Positions 1-10,749 of a stretch of DNA of 64,000 nt are shown one piece after another. Each line of letters opens with the position of its first letter. The stretch's first letter is position 1. This stretch comes from Pteria penguin (lineage: Eukaryota; Mollusca; Bivalvia; Pterioida; Pteriidae): assembly GCA_035048485.1 (NCBI GenBank), contig CM068581.1:59812393-59876392 (forward strand). The letters run 5' to 3'. The notes under the pieces were generated by a model. The model saw only the letters and a list, made by a program, of their open reading frames with translations, had not been told where the DNA came from and did not search any database. The position numbers and the translations under genes were made by a program.

Positions 1-57
1 CTGGCTGGCATTCCTCATGGCAAGAGCAGCACCAGAAATACCTATAGGTAATCACTG

Positions 58-575
58 TGCATGTATCATGTTAGAACTCCAATGTCATCTTCACAGTGCA
101 TGTATCATGCTAGAACTGCAATGTCATCTTCACAGTGCATGTATCATACTAGAACTGCAATGTCATCTTCACAGTGCATGTATCATGCTACATGTAGAAC
201 TCCAATGTCATCTTCACTGTGCATGTATCATGCTAGAACTCCCATGTCATCTTCACTGTGCATGTATCATGCTAGAACTCCCATGTCATCTTCACTGTGC
301 ACGTATCATGCTAGAACTCCCATGTCATCTTCACTGTGCACGTATCATGCTAGAACTCCCATGTCATCTTCACTGTGCATGTATCATGCTAGAACTGCCA
401 TGTCATCTTCACTGTGCATGTATCATGCTAGAACTCCCATGTCATCTTCACTGTGCATGTATCATGCTAGAACTGCCATGTCATCTTCACTGTGCATGTA
501 TCATGCTAGAACTCCCATGTCATCTTCACAGTGCATGTATCATGCTAGAACTGCAATGTCATCTTCATGGGTGTG
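58..575. repeat. 39-bp minisatellite (about 13 copies)
   Basis: A 39-bp unit runs about 13 times, each copy carrying 'tgtatcatgctagaact' then 'atgtcatcttcac'. Because 39 is divisible by three, the array is open in two plus-strand frames as a repeated 13-residue peptide, which is a by-product of the period. Copies differ by point changes (ctccc/ctgca/ctgcc; cacagtg/cactgtg). Copy four has a short insertion. The array lies upstream of the first DAPK1-like exon visible here, so it is probably intronic. Confidence 0.93.
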
Positions 576-1169
576 TCCAAATTGTCATTCTGTGGATTGT
601 AATCTAAGGGTTGCCATGTCTGTTGGAACTGACACTTGGCAATATCCACTGTACATTTCATGGCAGAATAAAGAACTGCCATGTTACAGAAAAGTTTTCC
701 TAATGTCAGAAGTCAGAGTTGCTCAGTAGCAGGTCTAAAATTGTGAAGTTCACATTGTAAGATGTTGGTTTGTGGTTTCCAATTGATAATCACTTGATTT
801 TCCATTTTATAAAAGCATTTATTTTCTTTCTGGACTTCATATTTTGCAAATGAAAGGGACTGTACATACATGTATATTATTTTTTTGTCAAATTTTTCTG
901 CTGCAAAGCACTTGCTACATACATCTAAACTATTGAGTTTGATATTACTTATTGATAAATACATTTGTGTGCATTCCTGTCATGTCCACATTAGTACCGT
1001 CAGTAATAGTAAAACAAAAATATATTATATTCTTTTCTACATAGGGCAAAGAAACAGCTATTCAACATTGCTTTAAAGAATGGCCAAGCATGCCAACCAA
1101 AATCCATCTTACTCTTCTTTGCATTCATTGATCCTGTCTATAGTATTTCAGTTTAATCAGCAGATTTAA
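576..1169. other. Probable intron, no recognisable gene
   Basis: AT-rich sequence between two minisatellites. The first ~100 bases hold decayed copies of the 39-bp unit ('ttgccatgtctgttgga', 'ctgccatgtt'). I see no exon with splice sites here. Confidence 0.5.
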
Positions 1170-1665
1170 TTGTGAGAGATTGATAGAGTATATGAATTTG
1201 TTGTTGGTAATTGTGAGAGTTTGATGTAGTAACTGTATGTATTGTTGGTAATTGTGAGAGTTTGATGTAGTAACTGTATGTATTGTTGGTAATTGTGAAA
1301 GTTTGATGTAGTAACTGTATGTATTGTTGGTAATTGTGAGAGTTTGATGTAGTAACTGTATGTATTGTTGGCAATTGTGAGAGTTTGATGTAGTAACTGT
1401 ATGTATTGTTGGTAATTGTGAGAGTTTGATGTAGTAACTGTATGTATTGTTGGCAATTATGAGAGTTTGATGTAGTAACTGTATGTATTGTTGGTAATTG
1501 TGAAAGTTTGATGTAGTAACTGTATGTATTGTTGGTAATTGTGAGAGTTTGATGTAGTAACTGTATGTATTGTTGGTAATTGTGAGAGTTTGATGTAGTA
1601 ACTGTATGTATTGTTGGTTATTGTGAGAGTTTGATGTAGTAACTGTATGTATTGGTAATTGTGGG
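1170..1665. repeat. 41-bp minisatellite (about 12 copies)
   Basis: A unit of 41 bp ('ttgtgagagtttgatgtag' followed by 'taactgtatgtattgttgg') repeats about 12 times with few changes (ggtaa/ggcaa, gagag/gaaag). The period is not a multiple of three, so open minus-strand frames cycle through three peptides; this argues against coding. It ends about 80-120 bp before the Roc exon. Confidence 0.93.
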
Positions 1666-1743
1666 AGATTTATTTAATTTCATTAGTAACTATTGGTCAA
1701 TTGGCTCTTTTATATCATATGAAGCATGATACATATACTTAAG

Positions 1744-4700
1744 TTCTGGTGGCTACTCTTCCTGATTATTTGGCTATTCTAGGTTACTGTGGAAGGTATG
1801 CTGCTTGCCCTCAGGTTTTGTTAGTGGCTACACATGCTGATAAAGCTGGCTGTCTGAAGAATTCCAAGGGAGAATATGTCAGTCCTCAGGCAAATAGGCT
1901 GTTGCTGAAAGTGATTGAAAAATTTGGCTGTGAGCTTAATATTCTTAATCGAGTTTTTGTTATGGACGCTCAGGCTGCAATGACAGTAGATATTAAAGCT
2001 CTCAAACAACAACTGATGGGGATGAAAACAGAAATCACTAAGGTCAGTTTCCTCTACATGTTATTTCAGGAAATGTAATATTCGTGCCATTTAATCAATC
2101 AAGGTATAAATTCATATAGAGTTACAAAATATAGGATAAATGACTTGAAATGTTGATGTTTCATTCTAGATCACTTTCCAAACATTTGCTTAATGATGGT
2201 TCAGACATAAATGTGTCTTATTGAAGATTTGTTTCAATTTGATTAAACCAATACTAAGGGCACTTAGACATATTTGTCTTTTGTGGATTATTAAATATTG
2301 TACTCTATATCTGCATTGTCTTAGTATGTTAATGAGTCCTAGCAGCTGCAGTGGTGCAGTAGGGTCAGCAGACGTAGTGCTGATCAATCCTTTTGCTTAG
2401 TAGTCACAGTATGACTGAAAGATGTTGGGACAGTGATATTTTAAAAACTCTATCAACTCAGATGAGCTAGACTGTTGATGACGTTTTACAAGAAATGTCT
2501 TGATTGTTGCATTGAAAACTTGATGTAGTATATACATCAATAAATTACTGCTGCCACTTATCAGGTATAGATGTGCTTACTTTTGGTGTCATATTTAAAA
2601 CACTTAAGGATCCTTTTACCAGTGTATGTAATCTGTCTGTACATTTGAAATATAATGACACTTATAAAACCCTTTATATGTTCTTTGTCCATCTATTTAA
2701 GCATGAGACATGTTGATTCTTTTGTATGTTATCTGCCTGTCTGTCTATCCATCTTAAGCACAATGACTTTTGATTGCCTGCCTGTCTGTCCATCTGAAAC
2801 ATATGACACTGAGAGATTCATTTATATTTTGTTTGTCTTTCTTATTCTAAAACATAATGACACTTATGGATCTTATTATATGTTGTATGTCTGTCCATCT
2901 CAAATATCTTTGTTTTCCTTATCTTCCTAGGTGCATTATATTTTGTTAAGAATTATGGTCTTCTAGATATTGTCTGAAATCTTTGAATAAATTTGTGAAG
3001 TTTTTCATTTCAGTCACTTCCAAGGTCATGTGGTTTTCTGGACTCCATGGTAACACAATTAGCATCTTGGAGGCGCTCTTCATCATCCTTTCCTGTGTTG
3101 CCATGGCAACAATTTATGGAATATGCTAGGAGTAAAGTCAATCCTCTTGCTGGTGATGATCATCTTAAGATTTTGGTAGAACAGCTTCAACTAATGGGAG
3201 AGGTAATTTTGCATGTATATTGAACCCAAAAGTTTGGTGTTCTGTATTTGTAATATTGGTCCTTATTGTTTTCTAGTTATCATTCATTATTTCTATATAT
3301 TACTGACCTACATGTGTACAAAATTAACCTCTGTAAACTGTTAACAGCTAAGTAATATGGTATCTCCAGTTGTTGTATAAATTCATTTTATTTTAAGATG
3401 TGAGAGCAAAATGCTATACAGTTGGGTGCAGTCCTAACCTTACATTCAAGTGCACTTGACAAGTGCACTTCATGTTTAGTTTTTCGTCCTGAAAACCAGT
3501 CATAAAGTTTAGTCAAGTGCACTTGATATCAAGTTTACTTTAAAGTAATTCCGCCTTCAAGTTTACTATCACGTGACACCAAGTTTACTTTTCACGTTTG
3601 TTTATTACAATCATCCAGTTTCGTATAACACAATAGAAATATTGTCTTATTATGTACAATTGCATACTTTATGTAAAACAATCGTTTTAATAGAAAAAAT
3701 ATAGTAAATGCACATGTATATACAAAGTAAACTAAACTTAAAGTGCACTTGGAGTAAACTTGGAATCAAGTTTAGTACTAAACTTGGAATCAAGTTTACT
3801 ACTAAACTTTATGCCAAGTTTACTTTGTTGTCGCCAAGTAAACTTGAAAAGCAGTCATAACATTAACTTGAAGTGCACTTTATGACTTTGTAAGGTTAGG
3901 ACTGCACCTAACTGTACATGCGGATATTTCAATTCAACCAAATTTAAGTGAAAAAAATCAGACATTAAAGGTTTATATATATTAGCATAGTCATGAAGTG
4001 ATTTGACTTCTGAGTGTCCTTCATTTGTAACTTTGCATTAATCTATAATTTAGTAGTCTTGAATCAAAGCAGCTGAGACAATGATACTAAGTAAAATTTA
4101 ATCCTGCTAAAATAAGAATACAAACAGGAGCTTAAAGACAAAATAAGTGTTGTCAGTAGAATGCTTTTCACTAATATAGACATAATTCAACATTTCAGAT
4201 TATTTACCTTGAAAGTGAGTCTTCTCAGGATTTAGTGGTGTTTCATCCCAAGTGGCTGTGTGGGGATATTATAGGAAATCTGATATCCCATGAGAAAGTT
4301 ATTCAGTCGCGCATCACTGGTTGTTTCACTGTGGACGACTTCCAGCTGATGTATCCTGAAGCGGATGCATTAGACTTGTTACAAGTGCTGGAAACATTAG
4401 AGATATGTACTCAGTGTGACAATGATGGGGAGATCGAGTATGAATTTCCATGTTTGATATTTACAGAGACCCTCAATGGACTGTGGCAGAAAGACTTGAA
4501 AAGATTCTCTGATGGCATATATGGGGGAGTGCGAATTAAAACAGATCCTGATTATCAAGGTCAGCTACGTTATCTATTTGATAGAATTCAGGTTGCTCTT
4601 AGACGAACAGTTTTGAATGAAACAGATGAACCAGAGTCAGAGCTGTATCAGTGGCACAGAGGCTCCAAGTATTGTTGTGGAGATTTAGAGGGAATGCTAT

Positions 4701-5422
4701 CTATGGATCTTCATGAACAGTATTTAGAAATCAAGGTGCGAGGACCAGCTGATAATGACACTCAGCTTTTTTATTTCCTTGAGGATTTTATTTGTGTTGT
4801 AGAACAAGTTATTGTTAATATGTGTCCAGGATTGTGTACAGAGAGACATGTGCTAAGTTGTTCTCAGTTGAAAGATCATGCCAGAAATGTCCATTCATAT
4901 TATCCAAGAGACTTAATGAAGATGCAGTTAGCCAAGAAAACTTGTGTTAGATTGAATGAGGAGAAGACAGAAGATTTTGCTGACCTTGTTTGTTTTGGAT
5001 CTTTAGAGATAGTGCAGAATATTTGCCTAGGTGTAGACTTGCCATTATCATCCCTTCCAATACATGCACGTAGACAGTTGTGTAAAATCCTCGACCCTCC
5101 TGACCCCATGGGCAAGGACTGGTGTTTATTGGCCGTCACATTAGGATTAGAATATATTTTACCCAAGTTAGAAGGAAGTGATAAAATACAGAGTAACACA
5201 GAAAGAGTGTTGATGGAATGGTCAAAATTCAGGCATAACTGTACTATTGGTCAGTTGATAGCAAAATTACAGGACATAAATCGCACTGATGCAGTAGAAA
5301 TACTTCTTCAGACGTCTCCTTTGTTTAAGGTCACAGTGTATGAAGAACAAAGTACAGATGAGAGCATTGCACCACCATTTAACACTGCTTCCACACATAC
5401 CCTGTCAAACCTATCTAGATAA
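1744..5422 (+). CDS. DAPK1: Death-associated protein kinase 1-like, C-terminal half (three exons)
   Basis: Joined exons at about 1783-2042, 3014-3202 and 4199-5422 encode the C-terminal half of a DAPK1-type protein. DAPK1 is a large calmodulin-regulated Ser/Thr kinase with kinase, ankyrin, Roc-COR and death domains, acting in cell death and autophagy at the cytoskeleton. Visible here are the end of Roc (VLLVATHAD, VFVMDA), COR (FHPKWLCGDIIGN, YGGVRI, YYPRDLMK), and the death domain with the family hallmark LDPPDPMGKDWCLLA, ending in a short serine/threonine-rich tail with terminal SR. Kinase and ankyrin exons must lie upstream of the window. Junctions 2 and 3 are phase 0 with consensus GT/AG. 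No frameshift or internal stop is seen. Family identity is secure; DAPK1 rather than a lineage paralogue is from memory of the human protein. Confidence 0.93.
1783..2042 (+). CDS. DAPK1: DAPK1-like exon: end of Roc GTPase domain
   Basis: Encodes GYCGRY, VLLVATHADKAG and VFVMDAQAA, matching the distal Roc region; THAD is the nucleotide-specificity (NKxD-like) motif. The donor is strong (aag|gtcagt at 2043). The acceptor is uncertain: 'ggctattctag' ending at 1782 has the better pyrimidine tract, but 'acttaag' ending at 1743 would add 13 in-frame residues. Confidence 0.82.
2590..2905. repeat. Degenerate ~72-bp tandem repeat in DAPK1-like intron
   Basis: Four to five diverged copies of a block with 'aatgacacttat', then 'ttatatgtt', then 'ctgtctgtccatct'. 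The period is roughly 70-75 bp with many substitutions and small gaps, so it is an old array. Confidence 0.6.
3014..3202 (+). CDS. DAPK1: DAPK1-like exon: start of COR domain
   Basis: 63 codons, phase 0 at both ends, between 'catttcag|' and '|gtaatt'. It encodes a helical segment with LASWRR and VNPLAGDDHLKILVEQL, aligning with the human DAPK1 stretch that carries LPSWRK and QLNPLASEEDL. It is too short and interrupted to be found by simple ORF scanning. Confidence 0.88.
3417..3916. mobile_element. TA-flanked MITE with 26-bp terminal inverted repeats (mariner-like)
   Basis: The left end at 3419 (cagttgggtgcagtcctaac) and the right end at 3914 are inverted copies over about 26 bp with one mismatch, flanked by TA on both sides, the target duplication of Tc1/mariner elements. 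The 496-bp interior has no ORF. It is filled with palindromic variants of 'aagtttactt' and 'aagtgcactt', and nested inverted segments ('gaaaaccagtcataa' / 'gaaaagcagtcataa') extend the symmetry. It is non-autonomous and lies in the intron before the last DAPK1-like exon. Confidence 0.82.
4199..5422 (+). CDS. DAPK1: DAPK1-like terminal exon: COR and death domain
   Basis: 407 codons plus TAA, phase 0 start after 'aacatttcag|'. COR features are FHPKWLCGDIIGN, DLLQVLETLEICTQ, YGGVRI and YYPRDLMKMQLAKKT. The death domain spans roughly 5041-5340 with RRQLCKILDPPDPMGKDW, VLMEWSKF, TIGQLIAKLQDINRTDAVEIL. The last ~25 residues are a short Ser/Thr/Asn tail ending SR, as in vertebrate DAPK1. One large exon for this whole portion is typical of the gene's last exon. 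Confidence 0.93.
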   Translation: MIYLESESSQDLVVFHPKWLCGDIIGNLISHEKVIQSRITGCFTVDDFQLMYPEADALDLLQVLETLEICTQCDNDGEIEYEFPCLIFTETLNGLWQKDLKRFSDGIYGGVRIKTDPDYQGQLRYLFDRIQVALRRTVLNETDEPESELYQWHRGSKYCCGDLEGMLSMDLHEQYLEIKVRGPADNDTQLFYFLEDFICVVEQVIVNMCPGLCTERHVLSCSQLKDHARNVHSYYPRDLMKMQLAKKTCVRLNEEKTEDFADLVCFGSLEIVQNICLGVDLPLSSLPIHARRQLCKILDPPDPMGKDWCLLAVTLGLEYILPKLEGSDKIQSNTERVLMEWSKFRHNCTIGQLIAKLQDINRTDAVEILLQTSPLFKVTVYEEQSTDESIAPPFNTASTHTLSNLSR

Positions 5423-5547
5423 AACCAGTATAAGTGTTCTGTTTCTACACATTTCAACATCTTAAAACGGGTAAAATTGATTAATGTTAAGAATTGAACA
5501 TTTTTTAAGAGACAAAGACATTTTGTATTGCATCAAAAGCTATTCCA

Positions 5548-5553
5548 AATAAA
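5548..5553 (+). promoter_or_regulatory. Polyadenylation signal AATAAA for DAPK1-like gene
   Basis: Canonical AATAAA 126 bp after the stop codon. This would give a short 3' UTR; downstream usage cannot be excluded. Confidence 0.6.
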
Positions 5554-6053
5554 ATGACATATTATTGTATAATATTGTGGTTATATTTCTCAAACACAAA
5601 TTCAGAATTTGTAGTTGTATTACAAGACAATATACAGAATTATAAGTACATTCTTAAAAGCATTCAGGATTATAATGTTTGACAGTATTAAGAATATAAT
5701 GGTACACAGGGTATACGACCTATCAAATGCTATCTTAAATACTTAAAAGGACATAACACTGTTTCAGATTAAGTAATTAAAGTCATTTCATGGTTTGAGA
5801 TAGAGCTTTTTTATGAAAGCTTCCCTTAACTTGAATATTTTTGTATCCTGAAATAGTTCATTCAATATAAGAAGTAATTTGGTAGCTTACTGAAGATTTA
5901 TAAGTATCAACAACAAAAACAATAACACTCTTTGCTTTCATTGCAGCGTAAAAATGTTTTACTTAACATTAAACATTAGTGCTAATTGAGAGAAGAGGAG
6001 ATTCTAGAGTTTATTTTCTGGAATGAAAATACATACATTCACATAATACATGA

Positions 6054-6093
<40 letters not shown>

Positions 6094-7879
6094 TTATGTC
6101 TTGCCATGAGAGACATTGTTGCAATAACAATCTGAATTATTTGAATAAGGAATTGATGTGTGAAGGCATTGGACATTTGTTCAAAGTAGATATGACTTGA
6201 AAAAAAATTGCAAATTATGACAAATTTAATTGAAAAAATTGAAGCCTAAATACATAACAGAAAACCCAAATATAAATAATTAATGCTGCCAAATGTATGC
6301 CGGTGATTGATATTACATCCACTTTATTTATAATGTGTATTGAGTGAAATTCCAAATTTATTTTTCTATCTTTTTGTGTACTTGTCTTGTCGTTTTGATA
6401 TATCTAAGAAGCCACCAAGTGGATCACATACAAAAATATTTCAATTTCTTTATCCTGCAGTTTGTAGTGTGTTGTTTAATTGAATGAAAAGAGTTAAAAC
6501 TCTTGATCATTTGAGTGTATCCTAAAGCTATTTATTGTAAGTTTTTTTTTCTTTTGAATATGTTTAACTTCATTGTTTTTTCACTAAGTTTGACATGTTT
6601 TGTGTTATATCTTGAACAATGTTTCTGTGTCAACTATATATAATCATATTAAGCATGGGGAAAGATAATCAGACCAATATGTATACAAAGCTGAATTGGC
6701 TTATTTATTTTATACATTAGATTTTTTCCTGTTTCTTTTACCATGACCTATAGTACATTTTTTTTTAGCTACCTCATTTCTGTTTTATGTGCGAGAACTA
6801 TCATTTATTTTACCCTTACTTCATAGAAGTAGTATTTCTGAATCTCTCTGTCTTTCATTTATAATGGTATGCAGTGCTTTCCAATACTCTGTTTGATGTA
6901 GCTTCTTGTTTATTCTATATTCATATAACCTATATGACTTGAATATTTACTGATAAATCTGAAACGTTATGTCAGTTTGAATTATGACTGTATTAAGACG
7001 TTTTATTTTGTGGATGATTTCTTGAAAAAGTATAGTATTTTTTTTATTTGAATCTAGCTTTTACTTTAAAATAATGTTTCAGGAAAAGGCAATGATTTAT
7101 CAGTTCACTTGATGTTAGTTTTATTGATCAGTGTAAGGCATATCCTGTTGTAGTTTGAGTATATTTTCCAAACAGATGAAAGTTTCTTTGAGAACAAACT
7201 CTATAAGATAAATAAAGAAAACAAGTTATCCTACTCGTAGATCTTTTCTTTACAACAGATTTTGAGGTGCTATTTTTATACTCAGAGTATGTAATAAGTA
7301 TAAGAATATGAGAATTTCTAAGAAAAGACCACCCAACAGTGGCCACTGGCAGCTGATCTGAAGTGGAAATATATCATTATAATATTGTCTGAAATATACG
7401 TAAAGACCAATTGTTGAAATGCTATATATGTAATAAGTAAGACAAGATAAGTATTTTTTTTTTTTTTTTTGCAAAAAGAAACCTTAAAAACTATCATGCA
7501 AGTATTTCAGCACATGTAGTTGGTCTACAGATTTAGAAATATCATACTAAATGTTTGAAAACCTAAATGTCAGTGTAGGTTTTGATATTGTTTCGTCACA
7601 TATGGAACTGTTATAAATCCTTCGAAATGCTTCTTATTGGTATAATTGCAGTATACCGTTAGGTAGGGGTCTGTTGCAATATTGTGATTATAAACGATAT
7701 TTATGTATATATTCCTTTGTGACATGCTTACTTGAATGCAATTTGAGGAATAGTAAATATTTACATACCTCTCTCAAAAAGATAAAATATACCTGATGAA
7801 TTGAATTTTGTTGCTTCTTATTTAATACCAGGATAAGTTGATTTAATTGGTAGAAGCCAGTTGCACCTTGTATAGAATA
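5554..7879. other. AT-rich intergenic DNA, no gene seen
   Basis: No ORF with recognisable domain and no clear mobile element. It contains a TA microsatellite near 6061, several poly-T runs (for example 7456-7471) and scattered AATAAA motifs. It could include an extended DAPK1-like 3' UTR. Confidence 0.6.
6061..6089. repeat. (TA)n microsatellite
   Basis: About 28 bases of alternating TA in AT-rich DNA. Confidence 0.9.
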
Positions 7880-8415
7880 CTGTACAGCAGTGGGATTACT
7901 GTTAGGCACAGTAGTGAAATTCCTGTCATGTACAGCAGCGCAATTCTTATGTACAGCATTAGATTTCCAATCAAGTACAGTAGTGGAATTCCTGTTGGGT
8001 ACAAAAGTAGAATTTCTGTCAGCTAAAGCTGGTGTGACCTAGTGGATAAGGTTGTCGACTCGTGATCGAGAAGTGGCGGGTTCGATTTTGACCCTGGGCA
8101 CACCGATGTTCAGTTTTTCAGGTGAGACAATAAAAACCAAGTCCCAAGCATGGGATTTCCTATTAGATGCAGTATTGTACTTCCTGTTAGGTACAGCAGT
8201 GGACTTCCTGTTAGGTAAAGTATTGTACATGTACTTACTGTTAGGTACAGCAGTGGACTTCCTGTTAGGTAAAGTATTGTACATGTACTTACTATAAGGT
8301 ACAGTAGTTGACTTCCTGTTAGGTACAGCAGTGGACTTCCTGTTAGGTACAGTATTGTACTTACTATTAAGTACATTATTTGACTTACTGTTAGGTACAG
8401 TAGTGGACTCACTGT
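7880..8415. repeat. 24-bp minisatellite interrupted by a SINE
   Basis: The unit is about 24 bp, 'ttcctgttaggtacagcag' plus 'tggac', with 30-bp variants carrying an extra 'atgtac'. The left part (7880-8028) is more diverged than the right (8155-8415). The SINE at 8030-8148 splits the array, so the array is older than that insertion, and the right part probably re-expanded afterwards. Confidence 0.85.
8030..8148 (+). mobile_element. tRNA-derived SINE, 3'-truncated copy
   Basis: It has an A-box-like 'tgacctagtggataagg', a B-box-like 'gggttcgat' and the downstream module 'cacaccgatgttcag..tcaggtgagaca' seen in the copies at 29148, 30338 and (minus) 35251. It stops after about 120 bp, before the conserved 'cgtggcacgtaaaagatccc' module. 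Confidence 0.8.
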
Positions 8416-8649
8416 TTGAGAAATTGAATCTGTTATTCCACCATTTACATGTATATGTTTTGTATGATTCTTAAAAAGTAGAATACATACATATTGAATA
8501 TATACATATAGCACTTGAAATTAATTTTTGTCTGTGGTACTGTGGTAGTGATCTAAATCACAAGAATATCAGTAAAACTGATGCATGCTTCCCAAACTGC
8601 ATCAAATCAATGACAATATCTTTAGAATAATCATGAAATGTTGGTAATT

Positions 8650-9072
8650 TCCTGAAATTCAGGCTTTTCCTAGTATTTAAGGCTATGACCTTGAGTGAGT
8701 ATTGTCCAATAGGCCCTGGCCCAAGGAACCTCTGTCCTAAGGAACACTTGTGTGAAAGATAGTATAATTCTGATAATCATCAAAAGGGTAAACGAGATAA
8801 AGGCCCTCCCCAATATTTTAGGGATATGTGTCGAGTGACCTTGACCTTGCAGAAATGACCTTAGAGACCTTTGTCAAGTCGCAAGGAGTATTTATGTGAA
8901 TATATAATACAATTCCGGTGAATGTTTTTTTTTTTAATTAAAGAGATATGAGGCTTTTCCCAATATATTATGGCAATGTGCTTAATGACCATGACTTTTA
9001 AGAAATAAGCTTTTGATTGACCTTTCTCTGAAAGTCCTCAGGAACTTTTGCCAGATCAACGTTGGGTCCGGT
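8650..9072. repeat. Diverged ~145-bp repeat modules
   Basis: Three degraded copies of a module with 'aggcttttcccaatattttaggg', 'atgtg..gagtgaccttgacc' and 'aggaacacttgtgtgaaa' start near 8655, 8803 and 8950. The same modules recur at 10020-10400. This family is dispersed in molluscan genomes as I recall it; no coding capacity is seen. Confidence 0.6.
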
Positions 9073-9359
9073 ACCATAAAATGAGAAAATACTTGAATCA
9101 TAATTTCCAATTCTTCCGTTCAACAATGTATTAAGTGGATTTTACAGACTAAGCATGCTAAGCTTTTCTAAATATGTGTTATAAGAGTATTAAAGTACTC
9201 TTTTCTATATAACTATTTCAATATTATATTTCGAAAAATTTAGGATGGAAGTCTCCTAATACCAATCAAATAGTATTGCGAATGTTCGCAATAAAATAAT
9301 TTTTTTACGTGAAGCTATTTGGCTTCCGTAAGATACCGCCAAAGATTAAGTTTTTGAAA

Positions 9360-9545
9360 AAGCACCAAGGTCAAAGTCACTACTTAAAAAATCATGGTCC
9401 CAAATAAAAGGTCTCATCACAAGAAAACTATATGTGGGGTTTCAAAGCCTTGTACCTCTTGGTACAAACGATACAGTCAAGGTTTTTGCCACAGGGTAAG
9501 AGTCACAGACAGGTCAAAAACTAGATGCCCCGAATTTCATTCCTG
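9360..9545 (+). repeat. Dispersed repeat fragment
   Basis: Segments such as 'caaggtcaaagtcac', 'atggtcccaaataaaaggtct' and 'gccccgaatttcattcctggtgcat' resemble a common dispersed molluscan non-coding repeat. Boundaries are not clear. Confidence 0.4.
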
Positions 9546-9589
9546 GTGCATAAAAACGAACTTGTTTTTCTTTTTTTCCATTTGTATAT

Positions 9590-9830
9590 GTAGAGATTTC
9601 TCGGATTAAATAAAGATATCTCAAGTAAAATTCTAGTAGATAAATCTCTGTTCTAAATATATGCATTTGTATTTGGAAAAGAGATTAAAACTGAAGACAT
9701 TTCTACTTAAGAAAATGAGATATCTTTAAATTAATTGGATAGATCTCCGTATTAAAAGTTGAGATATCTCTATGTTAAATAGAAATCTATTTATTGTTAA
9801 CTAGGTAACAAGCTGGATTTACTTATGTGT
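9590..9830. repeat. Cluster of AGATATCT / AGATCT-type palindromes
   Basis: Short self-complementary words (gatatctc, gagatatct, gatctcc, gagatttct) recur at irregular 30-60 bp spacing on both strands. No ORF is present. It could be a decayed palindromic satellite or element. Confidence 0.4.
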
Positions 9831-9884
9831 GAAAAGAAAATCCGGAATTTTACATTTGGGTGAAAATCCACTATACAGTAGTTT

Positions 9885-10020
9885 TTCCCCAGGGGAAAAA
9901 TGGCTACAAGAGGGGTGGGACATGGCTATATAGCCAAATTTCCCCCGGGGAAAACTACTATATAGCCATTGTCCGGGGGATACCATATAGCCATTTTCCG
10001 AGGGGGGGGGGGGTTTCTAG
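9885..10020. repeat. C/G-run palindromes around 'ctatatagcc'
   Basis: Runs 'ccccagggg', 'cccccgggg', 'ccggggg' and a run of about 12 G alternate with 'tatatagcca' four times. Strand-symmetric and unlike the flanking AT-rich DNA. Confidence 0.6.
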
Positions 10021-10464
10021 GGGGAATAACACCGGATCACACCTTGCAAAGAGGTTCCTGTCTCGAGGAACATTGGTGTGAAATATGATACAATTTTGAT
10101 GAACGGTTTAAGAGATATTAGTCCTTTCCCAAAATGTTAAAGACATGAGCTGACTGATCTGACCTTGCAGAGAAGTACTTGTCTCAAGAAACATTTGTGT
10201 GAAATTTGATACATTTCTTATGAACGGTTAAAGAGGTAAACGGCTTTTTCCAAAATTTTAGGGATAGGTACTGAATGACTTGACCTCTACCATGACCACG
10301 AGAGACCTTTGTCCCGAAGTCCCCGTCTCAGGAACAATTGTGTGAAATATGATAAAATTCTAATTAAGGGTTTAAGAGATATGAGTTCGGACCGACGGAC
10401 AGATAAATGGAAGGACATAACAACGACTATATACCACCCCGAATTTTTTCGGGGAGCATAATGA
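10020..10464 (+). repeat. Dispersed repeat ending in a GC hairpin
   Basis: Further copies of the 8650-9072 modules ('ccttgcaaagagg', 'gtgtgaaatatgatacaat', 'ggtttaagagatat'), then 'cggaccgacggacagat' and a terminal stem 'ccccgaattttttcgggg' at 10437-10454. A GAC/GGA-rich tract followed by a hairpin is a recurrent 3' end of dispersed molluscan repeats, and a related end is at 28735-28812. Confidence 0.55.
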
Positions 10465-10749
10465 AATGGGGGAAGTCCTGGGATCATTTGTGCGAATCGT
10501 TAAACAAACAGCGAACATCGTATGACCTCTGGATTTTATGGAAAGACGAAGGGCTTTTAAAATGAATATTTAATACTTTTAGTGGTATCCTTCGTATAGA
10601 GTAAAAGGTCTATGTAACACAATGTTGTCGTCAGAGTATAACTGTTGCCTTATACATACAAAACAACAAATACAATTGTACAAATACAATGATTAATAAA
10701 ATACTGAAGAAACCTAAACAAATATAGCATTGACTACTAGGGAAGTAAA
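10465..10749. other. Unique spacer, nothing recognised
   Basis: About 285 bp between the dispersed repeat and the 36-bp array. No ORF or repeat is seen. Confidence 0.5.

Noticed and set aside
17..729. Two overlapping plus-strand ORFs of about 200 codons
   Set aside because: They are the 39-bp minisatellite read in two frames; the period is a multiple of three and there is no other protein signature.
1153..1456. Minus-strand ORFs through the 41-bp array
   Set aside because: The peptide cycles through all three frames of a tandem repeat; no coding evidence.
8030..8110. Functional tRNA genes at 8030, 29148, 30338, 35460 and 41684
   Set aside because: All continue into SINE bodies, and several have target duplications; stems are imperfect except the T-arm of family B.
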